From positions 372,001 to 436,000 of the forward strand of contig NZ_AP022608.1 in the NCBI RefSeq assembly GCF_010728925.1: a stretch of 64,000 nt of DNA. The letters are read 5' to 3'. Shown here one piece after another: positions 42,152 to 52,381 of this stretch; position 1 is the first letter of the stretch, and each line of letters opens with the position of its first letter. The position numbers were made by a program, and so were the translations under genes. The notes beneath the pieces are model-generated. The model was given only the letters and a program-made list of their open reading frames with translations. It made no database searches and was not told where the DNA came from. The DNA is from Mycolicibacterium gadium (lineage in GTDB: Bacteria; Actinomycetota; Actinomycetes; Mycobacteriales; Mycobacteriaceae).

Positions 42152-45115
42152 GTGGCCAAACCTGCGACGCAGCGACCCAAGCTGCCCAGCGTGGGACGCC
42201 TTGGGCTGGTCGAACCCTCGGCGCCCGCCGACCTCGATCGGTTGGGTTGGAACACCGATTCCCACGTCGAGTTGTTGTGGTCGTTGTCGCGCGCACCCGA
42301 CGCCGATACCGCGCTCGCCGCGATGGTCCGTTTGGTCGACGCATTGGGCGACGAATGGAGCGAACTCAACAAGCAACTGCTGACCGACCGCGGTCTGCGC
42401 GGCCGGCTGTTCAGCGTGCTCGGGTCGTCGCTGACGCTCGGCGACCACCTTGTCGCCCACCCCGAGAGCTGGAAGCTGTTGGCCGGACGGGTGACGTTGC
42501 CGACGGCCGAGGAGTTGCGCACAACCTTCCGCGATCTCGCCGAAAAGGCAACGGATGCAAGGGATGCGCTGCAACCGCTGCAAAGCCTGTACCGCGACCG
42601 GCTGCTGGTGCTTTCGGGTCTGGACCTGGCTTCGACCGTGGAAAACGAAGCCGTCCTGCCGTTCACGACCGTCGGTGAGCATCTGTCTGACCTCGCCGAC
42701 GCGGCGCTCGGCGCAGCGTTGACCGTCGCGCACAAGTCGGTGGGCGGCGAGATGCCACGGTTGGCCGTCATCGCGATGGGCAAGTGCGGTGCGCGGGAGC
42801 TGAACTACGTCAGTGATGTCGACGTGATCTTTGTCGTAGGGGGAGCGGCCGACTCCGAACTCGCGGTCGCGACCCGGGTGGCGGGCGAGATGATGCGCTT
42901 CGCCGGTGACGCGTTCTTCGAAGTGGACGCCGCGCTGCGTCCCGAGGGCAAACGCGGCCAGTTGGTCCGCACGCTCGACTCTCACGTCGCCTACTACCAG
43001 CGCTGGGCCAAGACGTGGGAGTTCCAGGCGTTGATGAAGGCGCGGCCCGCCGTCGGTGACGCCGAGCTCGGCAAGCAGTACATCGACGCGTTGATGCCGA
43101 TGGTGTGGACGGCATGCGAGCGGGAGGACTTCGTTCCCGAGGTGCAGGCGATGCGCCGTCGCGTCATCGACAACGTGCCCGCGGGCATGCGCGCCCGCGA
43201 GATCAAACTCGGGCCCGGCGGACTGCGCGACGTCGAGTTCGCGGTCCAGCTGCTGCAGCTGGTGCACGGCCGCCACGACGAATCGCTTCATGTGGCGTCG
43301 ACGGTCAACGCGCTGGCCGCGCTCGGCAACGGCGGCTACATCGGCCGCGACGACACCGCGAACCTGACCGCGTCTTACGAGTTCCTGCGGCTGCTCGAAC
43401 ACCGCCTGCAGCTGCAGCGGCTCAAGCGCACGCACATCCTCCCCGACGATGACGACGACGAGGCGCTGCGCTGGCTGGCGAGGGCCGCACACATCCGCCC
43501 CGACGGCACCCACGATGCTCTCGGCGTGCTGCGTGAAGAGCTGAAGCGGCAGAACATGCGGGTATCGCGGCTGCACGCCAAGCTCTTCTATCAGCCGTTG
43601 CTGGAATCGGTTGGCGCCTTCGGGATTCCGGAGGGACTCAGTGCCGACGCCGCCGAGCGTCAGCTGGCCGCGCTCGGCTATGAGGGGCCGCAAAGCGCGC
43701 TGACCCATCTGCGGGCGCTGACGGGCGAGGGCGGCCGCCGCGGACAGGTGCAGCGGGTGTTGCTGCCGACCCTGCTGGACTGGCTCTCGGATACGCCCGA
43801 CCCCGACGCCGGTCTGCTGTCGTACCGACGGATCAGCGAGTCGCTGTCCGACGAGCGGTGGTACCTGTCGACGCTTCGCGACGAGGGTGCGGTGGCCAAG
43901 CGGCTGATGCATGTGCTGGGCACCTCGGCGTATGTGCCCGAACTGCTGATGAGGGCCCCCGAGGTGATCCAGCTCTATGCTGACGGGCCCAACGGACCCA
44001 AGCTGTGTGAAGTCGAGCCAGAGGGAGTCGCCCGAGCGCTTGTCGCCTCGGCGGGGCGCCATGCCGACCCGGTGCGGGCCATCGCCGCCGCGCGCACCCT
44101 GCGCAGGCGCGAACTGGCCCGCATCGCGTCGGCCGACCTGCTGGGCATGCTCGAGGTGACCGACGTGTGCCAGGCGCTGACGTCGGTGTGGGTGGCCGTA
44201 CTGCAGGCCGCGCTGGAGGCCGTGATCCGGGACAACACGGGCGAGGACGGCGCGCCCGCGCGCATCGCCGTGATCGGCATGGGCCGTCTCGGTGGCGCCG
44301 AACTGGGCTACGGGTCGGACGCCGACGTGATGTTCGTGTGTGAACCGAACGCGGGCTTCGAGGACTCGGTCGCGGTCAAGTGGGCCGTCTCGGTGGCGGA
44401 GAAGGTGCGCACGCTGCTCGGCACGCCGTCCGCGGATCCGCCGTTGGAGGTCGACGCCAACCTGCGACCCGAGGGCCGCAGCGGTCCGTTGGTGCGAACG
44501 CTTGCCTCGTATGAGGCCTACTACGAGAAGTACGTTCAGACGTGGGAGGTGCAGGCGCTGCTGCGCGCGCACCGGGTGGCCGGCGATCCCGAACTGGGCG
44601 AGCGCTTCCTGTTGATGATCGACAAGACGCGGTATCCCGCCGGCGGTGTTTCGCAGCAGGCGGTCCAGGAGATCCGGCGCATCAAGGCGCGCGTCGATGC
44701 CGAACGGCTGCCGCGCGGCGCCGACCCGAATACGCACACCAAGCTCGGCCGCGGCGGACTCGCCGACATCGAGTGGACAGTGCAGCTGATCCAGCTGCGG
44801 CATGCGCATAAAATTCCTGCGCTGCACTGCACTTCGACGCTCGAAGCCCTGAACGCGATCGGCGCGGCCGAGCTGATCGCCGAGGGCGATGTCGAACTCC
44901 TCCGGCAGGCCTGGCTGACCGCGACGCGGGCGCGAAATGCGCTGGTGTTGGTGCGCGGGAAGGCGACCGATCAGCTTCCGGGGCCGGGACGTCAGCTCAA
45001 TGCGGTGGCGCTGGCCGCCGGCTGGGAGACCGACGACGGCGGCGAGTTCCTCGACAACTACCTGCGAGTCACGCGTAGGGCAAAAGCGGTGGTACGAAAG
45101 ATCTTCGGTGAGTAG
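42152..45115 (+). CDS. glnE: bifunctional glutamine synthetase adenylyltransferase/adenylyl-removing enzyme
   Basis: The 987-residue protein has two nucleotidyltransferase domains in tandem. The N-terminal one has [23 protein letters not shown] and the C-terminal one [23 protein letters not shown]; both keep the D-x-D metal pair. Regulatory helical regions follow each, with [16 protein letters not shown] and [16 protein letters not shown] repeats. It adds or removes AMP on GlnA1 Tyr406 according to nitrogen status, normally under PII control. Length is close to the M. tuberculosis GlnE. Start is a GTG at 42152, 45 bases after glnA2. Confidence 0.94.
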   Translation: MAKPATQRPKLPSVGRLGLVEPSAPADLDRLGWNTDSHVELLWSLSRAPDADTALAAMVRLVDALGDEWSELNKQLLTDRGLRGRLFSVLGSSLTLGDHLVAHPESWKLLAGRVTLPTAEELRTTFRDLAEKATDARDALQPLQSLYRDRLLVLSGLDLASTVENEAVLPFTTVGEHLSDLADAALGAALTVAHKSVGGEMPRLAVIAMGKCGARELNYVSDVDVIFVVGGAADSELAVATRVAGEMMRFAGDAFFEVDAALRPEGKRGQLVRTLDSHVAYYQRWAKTWEFQALMKARPAVGDAELGKQYIDALMPMVWTACEREDFVPEVQAMRRRVIDNVPAGMRAREIKLGPGGLRDVEFAVQLLQLVHGRHDESLHVASTVNALAALGNGGYIGRDDTANLTASYEFLRLLEHRLQLQRLKRTHILPDDDDDEALRWLARAAHIRPDGTHDALGVLREELKRQNMRVSRLHAKLFYQPLLESVGAFGIPEGLSADAAERQLAALGYEGPQSALTHLRALTGEGGRRGQVQRVLLPTLLDWLSDTPDPDAGLLSYRRISESLSDERWYLSTLRDEGAVAKRLMHVLGTSAYVPELLMRAPEVIQLYADGPNGPKLCEVEPEGVARALVASAGRHADPVRAIAAARTLRRRELARIASADLLGMLEVTDVCQALTSVWVAVLQAALEAVIRDNTGEDGAPARIAVIGMGRLGGAELGYGSDADVMFVCEPNAGFEDSVAVKWAVSVAEKVRTLLGTPSADPPLEVDANLRPEGRSGPLVRTLASYEAYYEKYVQTWEVQALLRAHRVAGDPELGERFLLMIDKTRYPAGGVSQQAVQEIRRIKARVDAERLPRGADPNTHTKLGRGGLADIEWTVQLIQLRHAHKIPALHCTSTLEALNAIGAAELIAEGDVELLRQAWLTATRARNALVLVRGKATDQLPGPGRQLNAVALAAGWETDDGGEFLDNYLRVTRRAKAVVRKIFGE

Positions 45116-45127
45116 AAGGTACAGCGA

Positions 45128-45763
45128 GTGAGTATGGACTTCGGGTTCGACATGATCAGCGATGCGGAGTACGAGCGCCAACGCGCGCTCTACGGCCCAC
45201 TGACCGAATCGCTGCGCAGGCTCATCGACGCCGGTCTGCACACCGAGGTCGACGAGGGCACCGTGCGCGACGCCCAGGACAAGATCGACGCGTTGACCGC
45301 GCTGCTCGAAAGCAAGCAGCGCGCCGTCACGTCGACGCTGCGCCACGAGGCCACCGGGCGTCCGCTGGCGTGGGCCAATCCCGCTGTGGGACTGCGGAAT
45401 GCGATCGCGCCACCGATGATCATCCACCACGAGGACAACGGACAGTGCTGGAGCGAATTCACCCTCAGCGGCGCCTACGAGGGGCCACCGGGGTGGGTGC
45501 ACGGCGGCATCTGCGCCCTCGTGCTCGACCACCTGCTCGGCGAGGCGGCCAGCGAGGGGCTGACCCAACCGAAGTTCACCGGCACGATCTCATTGCGCTA
45601 TTTGCGCGGCACGCCCCTGGGGCCGCTGCGCGCGGAGGCTTTTGTAGAGCGGTCCGAGGGTGTGAAGACTTTCGCCCGAGGCTATTTGAAGGATGCCGAC
45701 GGCCCGACGGTCGAGGCGGAAGGCGTGTTCATTCGCCCGGCGTGGGCGCGTGACGCCGGATGA
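45128..45763 (+). CDS. PaaI-type hotdog-fold thioesterase
   Basis: The 211-residue protein has an N-terminal helical extension (about 90 residues), then a hotdog domain: AYEGPPGWVHGGICALVLDHLLGEAAS, with the helix-start motif W-V-H-G-G typical of the PaaI family, followed by KFTGTISLRYLRGTPLGPLRAEAFVERSEG. Such enzymes cleave acyl-CoA esters. The start could be GTG 45128 or the ATG two codons later. It overlaps the next oxidoreductase gene by four bases, so the pair is co-translated. Confidence 0.83.
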   Translation: MSMDFGFDMISDAEYERQRALYGPLTESLRRLIDAGLHTEVDEGTVRDAQDKIDALTALLESKQRAVTSTLRHEATGRPLAWANPAVGLRNAIAPPMIIHHEDNGQCWSEFTLSGAYEGPPGWVHGGICALVLDHLLGEAASEGLTQPKFTGTISLRYLRGTPLGPLRAEAFVERSEGVKTFARGYLKDADGPTVEAEGVFIRPAWARDAG

Positions 45764-46617
45764 AAATCTATGTGAGCGCTGCCTTCCTCGACACCAGCGA
45801 AGTCGTCGAGATCGCAAAGGCCGCCGATGATCTCGGCTACGACGGTCTGGGCATCCCGGACCACGTCATCAACCTCGAGACGCTGAAGACGCCGTATCCG
45901 TATACCAAGGACGGCAAGCGGCGGTGGGAAGCCTTCACCGACTGGCCGGACCCCTGGGTGCTGATCGGCGCCCTCGCCATGGTGACGACGCGGCTGCGGT
46001 TCGTCACGACGGTCTACTTGCCCGCGATGCGCGACCCGTACTCGGCGGCGAAATCGATTGGCACGTCGGCATTGTTGGCCGGCGGGCGGTTGGAACTCGG
46101 TATCGGGGTCGGCTGGTGCGAGGAAGAGTTCATTTTGATGGGACAGCAGTTCGCCCGTCGCGGTAAGCGCACGGACGAGATGCTTGCGCTGATGAAGGAG
46201 CTCTGGAAGCCGGGCTGGACCGAGTTCGACGGCGAGTTCTACCAGACACCGCGGCTGGAGATGGAGCCGACGCCACCGCCCATTCCGATCTACGTCGGTG
46301 GGCTCTCCGACATCGCACTGCGCCGCGCCGCGAAACACGACGGCTGGATTGGCGACCTGATCAGCACCGACCAGGCGCTGATACGAGTGGAGAAGCTACG
46401 CGAATTGCGGGCCGCGCAGGGCTTGTCGATGGACGACTTCGTCGTGATCACCCCGCTGACCGACGCGTTCACCCCCGAACATTACGACCGCGCGACCGCG
46501 GGCGGAATCGACGGCATCATCACGATGCCGTGGATGTTCTACTCGGGACCGCTGGCCACCCTCGACGAGAAGATCGACGGTATGCGCAAGTTCCGCAAGG
46601 ACATGGCGCTGGACTAG
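45760..46617 (+). CDS. luciferase-like (probably F420-dependent) oxidoreductase
   Basis: The 285-residue TIM barrel shows the LLM pattern: KAADDLGYDGLGIPDHVIN, TRLRFVTTVYLPAMRDPYSAAKSIGTSALLAGGRLELGIGVGWCEEEFILMG, and RRGKRTDEMLALMKELW with IPIYVGGLSDIALRRAAKHDGWIGD. Mycobacterial members of this group usually use F420 rather than FMN. It is translationally coupled to the thioesterase gene and faces a convergent SRPBCC gene. The substrate is unknown; with a CoA thioesterase next to it, an acyl or sterol-derived compound is possible. Confidence 0.86.
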   Translation: MKIYVSAAFLDTSEVVEIAKAADDLGYDGLGIPDHVINLETLKTPYPYTKDGKRRWEAFTDWPDPWVLIGALAMVTTRLRFVTTVYLPAMRDPYSAAKSIGTSALLAGGRLELGIGVGWCEEEFILMGQQFARRGKRTDEMLALMKELWKPGWTEFDGEFYQTPRLEMEPTPPPIPIYVGGLSDIALRRAAKHDGWIGDLISTDQALIRVEKLRELRAAQGLSMDDFVVITPLTDAFTPEHYDRATAGGIDGIITMPWMFYSGPLATLDEKIDGMRKFRKDMALD

Positions 46618-46625
46618 CGGCGACG

Positions 46626-47072
46626 CTAGCCGCCGGCTTCGAGGAGTGACTTGAGTCGAGCCAAATCCTGAGCATTGGCACGCTTGATCGCCCTCGCCAG
46701 CACCGGCGCTGCGAGTCCCCACAGACCCGAAGGTGTGCCGCGGTTGCGCAGCGTCATCTTCGTCGTGTCGTTGGGGCCGTCCTCCCATAGGTAGGTCGTC
46801 TCCATTGGGAATGGTCCTTGCGCGGTGCGCATCACGAATACTTTCTCCGGCCGCAGGTCGGCAACCTCGTAGGTGTAGCGCAACACGCGGCCGAGGAATC
46901 GGGCGACGAAACAGAAGCGCGATCCCACAACCGCGGGCCTGGGTGTTTCCCACTGCACCGACTTGATGTTGACGTACCAGGCGGTGGCGTTGTCCGGATC
47001 GGTGGCATAGGTGGCGACTTCGCTTCGGGGACGGGCAATCACAATCTCGCTCACGACGTCCACGGTTGTCAT
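46626..47072 (-). CDS. SRPBCC-family protein, last gene of an ECF sigma operon
   Basis: The 148-residue protein has the START-like layout: VDVVSEIVIARPRSEVATYATDPDNATAWYVNI, then VGSRFCFVARFLGRVLRYTYEVADL, TTYLWEDGPNDTTKMTLRNRG, and a long C-terminal helix ARAIKRANAQDLARLKSLLE. Such proteins hold hydrophobic ligands. Its ATG lies one base after the sigma-factor stop, so it is co-transcribed and probably co-regulated with the sigma and YCII genes. Confidence 0.83.
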   Translation of the reverse strand: MTTVDVVSEIVIARPRSEVATYATDPDNATAWYVNIKSVQWETPRPAVVGSRFCFVARFLGRVLRYTYEVADLRPEKVFVMRTAQGPFPMETTYLWEDGPNDTTKMTLRNRGTPSGLWGLAAPVLARAIKRANAQDLARLKSLLEAGG

Positions 47073-47073
47073 C

Positions 47074-48315
47074 TCACTCCTGGAATCGTTTCGCTGACCA
47101 TTCGATGATGCGACGGTCGCGGTGCCGTCTTTCCGGTGCGGTGACCGCTTCCGTCAGTGACGCCCGAGTCGTCGCAATCGCCTCGTCGTACCTTCCTTCA
47201 CGGGCCAACAGTTCCCCGCGCACCGCCAGACATCGCTGATCGACTTCGAGCTGTTCGACCTCACGTAATCCCGCTGCGGCGCCTTGGGATTCGGCCACTG
47301 CGACCGCCCGGGCCAGGGCCGCCGGTCCGGTGGGCTGCACCGACAGGAGCAAGTCGTATAGGCGGACGATCTCGGACCAGTTGGTCTCTTGATACGACGC
47401 CGCCCGTGAGTGCTGGGCGGCAATGGCGGCCTGCAGCTGGTAGGGGTCGGCAACACCGCCTGTGCGGCGCAAGGACTCGTCGAGCAACCGCAGGCCCTCC
47501 TCGATACTGTTCGTGTCCCACAATGTGCGGTCTTGTTCGGCAAGAGGTACCGGATTGCCATCGTTGCCAAGTCGTGCTTCGCGACGGGATTCGGTCAACA
47601 GCATCAGCGCCAACACCGCCATCGGTGACGGTTCATCGGGCATCAAACCGTGTACGAGTCGTGCCAGTCGCAGGGACTCGCGGGCACCGTCTGGGTCGGT
47701 GAGGTGTTCTCCGCCCGACGCGCTGTGTGCGATCGTGTACGACGTGTGCAGCACCGCACACACCGCGGCAAGCCGTAGCGGCAGGTCTTCGTCGGCCGGT
47801 ACCCGGTACGGGATGCAGGCGCGAGCGATCTTGGCGCGAGTCCTGGTGAGCCGCTTGGACACCGCCGCCTCACTCGTCAACAACACCGCCGCAATCTGTG
47901 CGGGCGACAGGCCACAGAGCGTGCGCAGTGCAAGCGTCACTTGGGCGTCTAACGCCAACGCCGGGTGGCAACACGTGAAGATCAGCCGCAGATGATCATC
48001 CGCAACCACCGAATCGGCCGGCGACTGGGGCGCCGCGAGTGTCATGCTGGCGCGTTCCTTCGCGCTGCGCGCGCCCTCCCGGCGCAACAGGTCAACGGCT
48101 ACGCGGCGCGCGGTCACGGTCAACCAGGCACGCGGCTCGTCAGGCACCCCATTGTGCGGCCAGTCCCGTAGCGCGCGCACCGCCGCCTCCTGGACCGCGT
48201 CCTCGGCAATCTGTACCGATCCGACAGTGCGGATGAGGGTAGCCAGAATGCGTGCACCCTCCGTCCGCACCGCCGTGTCCAGCGTCTGCCCGGTGTCGAT
48301 GAAACCGTCCACCAT
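47074..48315 (-). CDS. ECF42-type RNA polymerase sigma factor with C-terminal extension
   Basis: The 413-residue protein has sigma region 2 (AEDAVQEAAVRALRDWP...AWLTVTARRVAVDLLRR), region 4 (ALRTLCGLSPAQIAAVLLTSEAAVSKRLTRTRAKI), and a long C-terminal helical extension of about 220 residues with TPR-like repeats. Sigma factors of this shape (ECF42) lack a classical anti-sigma and are controlled through the extension. They are typically encoded beside DGPF/YCII proteins, as here: the YCII gene ends 18 bases upstream. An SRPBCC gene follows after one base. Confidence 0.9.
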   Translation of the reverse strand: MVDGFIDTGQTLDTAVRTEGARILATLIRTVGSVQIAEDAVQEAAVRALRDWPHNGVPDEPRAWLTVTARRVAVDLLRREGARSAKERASMTLAAPQSPADSVVADDHLRLIFTCCHPALALDAQVTLALRTLCGLSPAQIAAVLLTSEAAVSKRLTRTRAKIARACIPYRVPADEDLPLRLAAVCAVLHTSYTIAHSASGGEHLTDPDGARESLRLARLVHGLMPDEPSPMAVLALMLLTESRREARLGNDGNPVPLAEQDRTLWDTNSIEEGLRLLDESLRRTGGVADPYQLQAAIAAQHSRAASYQETNWSEIVRLYDLLLSVQPTGPAALARAVAVAESQGAAAGLREVEQLEVDQRCLAVRGELLAREGRYDEAIATTRASLTEAVTAPERRHRDRRIIEWSAKRFQE

Positions 48316-48333
48316 GGTCGGGTTTGTTGGCGC

Positions 48334-48681
48334 CTAGCCGAATTCGATGACGGGGCGTACCTCCACCGCGCCGTCCCACGCGGCCGGGATCTCCGCGGCG
48401 ATGCGCAGTGCCTCGTCCAGATCCGCGGCCTCAATGAGGTAGAACCCGGTCAACGCTTCCTTTGTCTCGGCATACGGGCCATCACTGGTCACGACGTCCC
48501 CACCGCGAGCCCCGGTCACGCGGATGGTCGTGGCTGTACTCGTCGGATACAGCGCGTTACCGCCCCGGATCTGGGCGGCGTGGTCCTGCCCGAACTTCAT
48601 GTACTCAGCCATCGCCTCGCTTTCCTCGGGCGATGACCAGTCGACGTCCCTGGTGTAGGTGAGTGCGGCGTACTGCGGCAT
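48334..48681 (-). CDS. YCII/DGPF-domain protein
   Basis: The 115-residue protein starts MPQYAALTYTRDVDW, contains TTIRVTGARGGDVVTSDGPYAETKEALTGFYLIEAADLDEALRIAAEIP, with the DGP(F/Y) signature that names the family, and ends RPVIEFG. DGPF proteins accompany ECF42 sigma factors and are thought to take part in sensing or responding, with no settled chemistry. GAGAGGA precedes the ATG at 48681, favouring it over the in-frame ATG at 48702. It is the first gene of the operon with the sigma factor and SRPBCC genes. Confidence 0.9.
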   Translation of the reverse strand: MPQYAALTYTRDVDWSSPEESEAMAEYMKFGQDHAAQIRGGNALYPTSTATTIRVTGARGGDVVTSDGPYAETKEALTGFYLIEAADLDEALRIAAEIPAAWDGAVEVRPVIEFG

Positions 48682-48817
48682 GGTGAGTCCTCTCTTATCC
48701 ACACGTCATGAGCCGGACCGATTCCGGAATCTCATCACAAGGACGAATGACAGAACCCGCAACAGGACAACTCGCCGAAGAAACATTTCGGCAATGGCAG
48801 GCCGCAATCAGAAGAAG

Positions 48818-49354
48818 CTAGCGGCGGCGAAACCGACTCAGCAGTCCGCCCCGGCGGACGGGCTGACCGGTCGCATAGCCCGCCGGCGCGGCGGTTCCGG
48901 TCACCACACGGCCCGGCGCCACACCTCCCCCGCGGGGGCGGCGTCGGGCATCCACCGACCAGGTGCCAGCACCCATCCCGGCCAGCAGCAGGAAGCCGAA
49001 GCAGAACAAGAGGGCCATCTCACCGCCGTTGGCGATCGGCCAGAACGATGCCGGCGGACCCTCCAGCGGCGGCCAATGCATCCAGAAGTATGCGACCGCC
49101 ATCTGGCCGGATGCGATGAACGCCGCGATTCGGGTGAAGAGTCCGAGCGTGATCAGAATGCCCAGCACAAATTCGAGCAACCCCGCCCACCAGGCCGGCC
49201 ATGCGCCGACTTCGATGGGCATCGGCGCCGCGATCGGCCAGTCGAACAGCTTCTGCGTGCCGTGCAACGTGAAGAGCAGACCGGTGATGATGCGAAAGAC
49301 GCTGAGAAACGGTGAGGAGTAGCTGGCGAGGCGGGCGTCCAGATTGGTCGTCAT
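48818..49354 (-). CDS. DoxX-family membrane protein
   Basis: The 178-residue protein has four hydrophobic helices: FRIITGLLFTLHGTQKLF (with the DoxX family H-G-x-x-K), WWAGLLEFVLGILITLGLFTRIAAFIAS, MAVAYFWMHWP, and GEMALLFCFGFLLLAGMGAG. A basic 45-residue tail follows. In mycobacteria a DoxX protein forms a membrane oxidoreductase complex with SodA and SseA for thiol stress. Whether this paralogue does so is unknown. Start at 49354 is the ATG just before the helices; longer frames lie in the terminator side. Confidence 0.84.
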   Translation of the reverse strand: MTTNLDARLASYSSPFLSVFRIITGLLFTLHGTQKLFDWPIAAPMPIEVGAWPAWWAGLLEFVLGILITLGLFTRIAAFIASGQMAVAYFWMHWPPLEGPPASFWPIANGGEMALLFCFGFLLLAGMGAGTWSVDARRRPRGGGVAPGRVVTGTAAPAGYATGQPVRRGGLLSRFRRR

Positions 49355-49402
49355 GTGCTGCAACCCTACGTGAGGACGGACAAAAATTTGAGAGCTGAAT
49401 GC

Positions 49403-49440
49403 CCGAAGGGCCGGTGGCGCAAACGCCACCGGCCCTTCGG
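49403..49440. terminator. bidirectional terminator between glnA1 and the doxX-like gene
   Basis: A perfect 17-base stem (ccgaagggccggtggcg with its complement) closes a caaa loop. It is 10 bases beyond the glnA1 stop. On the plus strand it is followed by taaagcttttt. It is the strongest intrinsic terminator in the window. Confidence 0.88.
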
Positions 49441-49449
49441 TAAAGCTTT

Positions 49450-50886
49450 TTACACGTCGTAGTACAGGGCGATCTCGTAGGGGTGAGGACGGATCTGCAC
49501 GGGCATGATCTCGTTCTCCCGCTTGTAGGAGATCCAGGTCTCGATCAGGTCCTCGGTGAAAACGCCACCCTCGGTGAGGTATTCGTGATCCTCCTCGAGT
49601 TTGTCGATCACCGCGGACAGCGACGTCGGAGCCTGCGGGATGCTGGCGGCCTCGTCCGGCGGCAACTCGTAGAGGTCCTTGTCGACCGGCGCCTGCGGCT
49701 CGATCTTCTTCTTGATGCCGTCCAGGCCGGCCATCATCATCGCCGCGAACGCCAGGTACGGGTTACCCGAACTGTCCGGGCAACGGAATTCGAGGCGCTT
49801 GGCCTTCGGGTTGTTGCCGGTGATCGGGATACGCACACACGCCGAGCGGTTGCGCTGGCTGTACACCAGGTTGATCGGCGCCTCGTAGCCCGGCACCAGG
49901 CGCTTGTAGGAGTTCACCGTCGGGTTGGTGAATGCCAGCAGCGACGGTGCGTGGTGCAGGATGCCGCCGATGTAATGGCGTGCCGTGTCCGACAGTCCCG
50001 CGTATCCAGACTCGTCGTGGAACAGCGGCTCGCCGTCCTTCCACAGCGACTGGTGTGCGTGCATGCCGGATCCGTTGTCGCCGAATAGCGGCTTGGGCAT
50101 GAACGTGACCGTCTTGCCGGCCTGCCATGCGGTGTTCTTGATGATGTACTTGAACAGCAGCAGGTCGTCGGCCGCATGCAGCAGCGTGTTGAACTTGTAG
50201 TTGATCTCGGCCTGTCCGGCCGTGCCCACCTCGTGGTGGCCGCGCTCCAGGACGAAGCCGGCGTTCTGGAGGTTGGTGCACATTTGGTCGCGCAGGTCGA
50301 CGTAGTGGTCGTACGGTGCGACGGGGAAGTATCCGCCCTTGGGGCGCACCTTGTAGCCGCGGTTGGCGCTGCCGTCGGCCTCGATCGGTTCCCCGGTGTT
50401 CCACCAGCCGGCTTCGGAGTCGATCTCGTAGAAGGTGCCGTTCATCTTCGAGTCGAAGCTCACCGAGTCGAAGATGTAGAACTCGGCCTCGGCGCCGAAG
50501 AAGCAGGTGTCGGCGATGCCTGTGCTGGCGAGGTAGTTCTCCGCCTTGCGGGCCACGTTGCGCGGGTCGCGCGAGTACGCCTCGCGGGTGAACGGATCGT
50601 GCACGAAGAAGTTGAGGTTCACCGTCTTGGCGGCACGGAACGGATCGATACGCGCCGTCTCTGGGTCGGGCAAGAGCATCATGTCGGATTCGTGGATCGA
50701 CTGGAAGCCGCGCACCGACGAACCGTCGAAGGCCAAACCGTCCTCGAAGACACTCTCGTCGAATGCGGACGCCGGAATCGAGAAGTGCTGGACCACGCCG
50801 GGCAGATCGCAGAACCGGATGTCGACGTATTCGACTTCCTCGTCCTTGATCAACTTGATGACGTCGTCAGCCGTCTTTTCTGCCAC
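49450..50886 (-). CDS. glnA1: glutamine synthetase type I (GlnA1), adenylylatable
   Basis: The 478-residue enzyme condenses glutamate and ammonia and is the main nitrogen-assimilation enzyme. Signatures are [71 protein letters not shown], and the adenylylation loop KDLYELPP with Tyr406 as GlnE target. Start is a GTG with AAGGAG seven bases upstream. Size and motifs match M. tuberculosis GlnA1, which is also exported. A 166-base divergent region with the RDD gene holds the promoter; no convincing GlnR box was found by eye. Confidence 0.96.
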   Translation of the reverse strand: MAEKTADDVIKLIKDEEVEYVDIRFCDLPGVVQHFSIPASAFDESVFEDGLAFDGSSVRGFQSIHESDMMLLPDPETARIDPFRAAKTVNLNFFVHDPFTREAYSRDPRNVARKAENYLASTGIADTCFFGAEAEFYIFDSVSFDSKMNGTFYEIDSEAGWWNTGEPIEADGSANRGYKVRPKGGYFPVAPYDHYVDLRDQMCTNLQNAGFVLERGHHEVGTAGQAEINYKFNTLLHAADDLLLFKYIIKNTAWQAGKTVTFMPKPLFGDNGSGMHAHQSLWKDGEPLFHDESGYAGLSDTARHYIGGILHHAPSLLAFTNPTVNSYKRLVPGYEAPINLVYSQRNRSACVRIPITGNNPKAKRLEFRCPDSSGNPYLAFAAMMMAGLDGIKKKIEPQAPVDKDLYELPPDEAASIPQAPTSLSAVIDKLEEDHEYLTEGGVFTEDLIETWISYKRENEIMPVQIRPHPYEIALYYDV

Positions 50887-51052
50887 TGAGAACTCTCCTT
50901 ATATCTGGTAACCCGCGCGTAGACGCTATGGATTTGATGTTGCACGGTCGTCAACCGCATGTTGCGCCGAAGTTACGCAATGTCCCGGAGGACTCCGGCC
51001 GCGGCCGGCGGGCTCGTCTGTGCTCCATCGATTTCCCGCATATCCTGACAGT

Positions 51053-51535
51053 ATGACCCGTTCCCTGGGGTCCTGGCTGTCGGGTTCGGACCCGAGCGGC
51101 GAATCAGGAGCCAACGAATACCCCGGTCAGCGCCTCGGCCTACCCCCGTCCGGTCCCGGGTCGATCGCCGGCTTCGGCAGGCGCATCGCCGCGTTGCTGA
51201 TCGATTGGTTCATTGCGTACGGGCTGGTGGGTCTGCTCGTCGCGGTCGGTGTGATGAACCAGCAGACCTTCCTCTACACCCCCCTGGGATCCACCTCTAT
51301 TGCGGTGGTCTGGGTCGTGCTCGGCATCGTCTCCGTGCGCCTGTTCGGATTCACACCGGGACAGCTGGCACTCGGCGTGCGGGTGGCCTCCATCGACAAT
51401 CGGATTCACGTGGGCCTCGGCCGCGCGACCGTACGCGGGATCCTGGTGTTCTTCGTGATTCCGGCGCTGTTCACCGACAGCGATCTGCGCGGCTACCAGG
51501 ACCGCTTCACGGGCACGGCGGTCGTCAAACGCTGA
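51053..51535 (+). CDS. RDD-family membrane protein
   Basis: The 160-residue protein has a Gly/Pro-rich 40-residue cytoplasmic start, then an RDD domain: GFGRRIAALLIDWFIAYGLVGLL (the R-x-x-A-x-x-x-D pattern), STSIAVVWVVLGIVSVRLFG, then TPGQLALGVRVASIDN and a final helix ATVRGILVFFVIPALF. It has about three transmembrane segments. In M. tuberculosis it is Rv2219A beside glnA1. RDD proteins may act as transporters or ion-linked components; no function is known for this one. Start ATG 51053. Confidence 0.86.
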   Translation: MTRSLGSWLSGSDPSGESGANEYPGQRLGLPPSGPGSIAGFGRRIAALLIDWFIAYGLVGLLVAVGVMNQQTFLYTPLGSTSIAVVWVVLGIVSVRLFGFTPGQLALGVRVASIDNRIHVGLGRATVRGILVFFVIPALFTDSDLRGYQDRFTGTAVVKR

Positions 51536-51624
51536 TGCCTCGCGCGCTGGCCGCTGCCACCGCGACAGTGCCGCCGGCGGCCGTCAGCAGTGTGCGGCGC
51601 GTGAGATGCGAGCGATCACCGGTA

Positions 51625-52377
51625 TCACTTCCTGCGGACGGTGCGTTGCACGCCGCGCATCTTGGCCTGTGCCGGCAACGGGCCCTTCGGCATCGCGGCT
51701 GGTCCGATCTTGCTGCCGAGCGCCGCCAGCCGCGACTCCAGTGAGTCCATCTGCTTGACGGTGATGTTCGCGGGGAGCTTGTTGAGGTGGCGTTCGAGCT
51801 TGGCGAGCGGAACCTCGTCCTCGCCGTTGCCGATCACGATGTCGTAGATCGGGACGTCGCCCACCAGTCGCGCGGTGCGTTTCTTCTCCTGAGCCAGCAG
51901 CGGCTTGACCCGCGACGCCGAACCCTCACCCACGAAGATCACGCCGGGACGCCCGATCACCCGGTGCACCGCGTCGAAATGACCGGTGGCCGCGACGCCG
52001 GGGGTAACCCGCCACTTGCCGCGCAGATTGTCCAGCGCCCACGCCGCCGCGCCAGTCTGTCCTTCGGCCTTGCGGTACACCGACTTCTGCGCCCGGCGGC
52101 CGAAGATGATGAATGCGACAAGCGCTCCAAGAACCACGCCCAGCGGGATCATCAGGTACGTGGTGAACCCGCCGGCGAAGATCCCGAGGGCCACCGAGGC
52201 CGCCACGATCAGCACGAACGCGCCGATCATGTAGGGCAGGAGCCGCTTGTCCTCTTTTCGCTGAATCTGGAAGGCCTGCCACAGCTGGCTGCGGCGCTGC
52301 TTTGAGGCCGCCTTGCGAGCCGCCTTGGCCTCGGCCTTGGCCGCCTTGTTCGCGGCGGTATTGCGGGGTTTTGCCAT
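51625..52377 (-). CDS. DUF4191-family membrane protein
   Basis: The 250-residue protein begins with a Lys/Ala-rich cytoplasmic segment (AKAEAKAARKAASKQRRS), followed by two adjacent helices (YMIGAFVLIVAASVALGIFAGG and LMIPLGVVLGALVAFIIFG) and a C-terminal soluble domain with GVIFVGEGSASRVKPLLAQEKKRTARLVGDVPIYDIVIGNGEDEVPLAKLERHLNKLP. It corresponds to M. tuberculosis Rv2219 downstream of lipA. It is four bases after lipA's stop, so it is co-transcribed with lipB-lipA. The role is unknown. Confidence 0.88.
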   Translation of the reverse strand: MAKPRNTAANKAAKAEAKAARKAASKQRRSQLWQAFQIQRKEDKRLLPYMIGAFVLIVAASVALGIFAGGFTTYLMIPLGVVLGALVAFIIFGRRAQKSVYRKAEGQTGAAAWALDNLRGKWRVTPGVAATGHFDAVHRVIGRPGVIFVGEGSASRVKPLLAQEKKRTARLVGDVPIYDIVIGNGEDEVPLAKLERHLNKLPANITVKQMDSLESRLAALGSKIGPAAMPKGPLPAQAKMRGVQRTVRRK

Positions 52378-52381
52378 TTGT

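Noticed and set aside
41756..45568. 1270-codon open frame on the minus strand
   Set aside because: It is antisense to glnA2/glnE; high GC at third positions keeps the frame open. The composition is rich in Arg, Gly, His and Gln with no domain motif.
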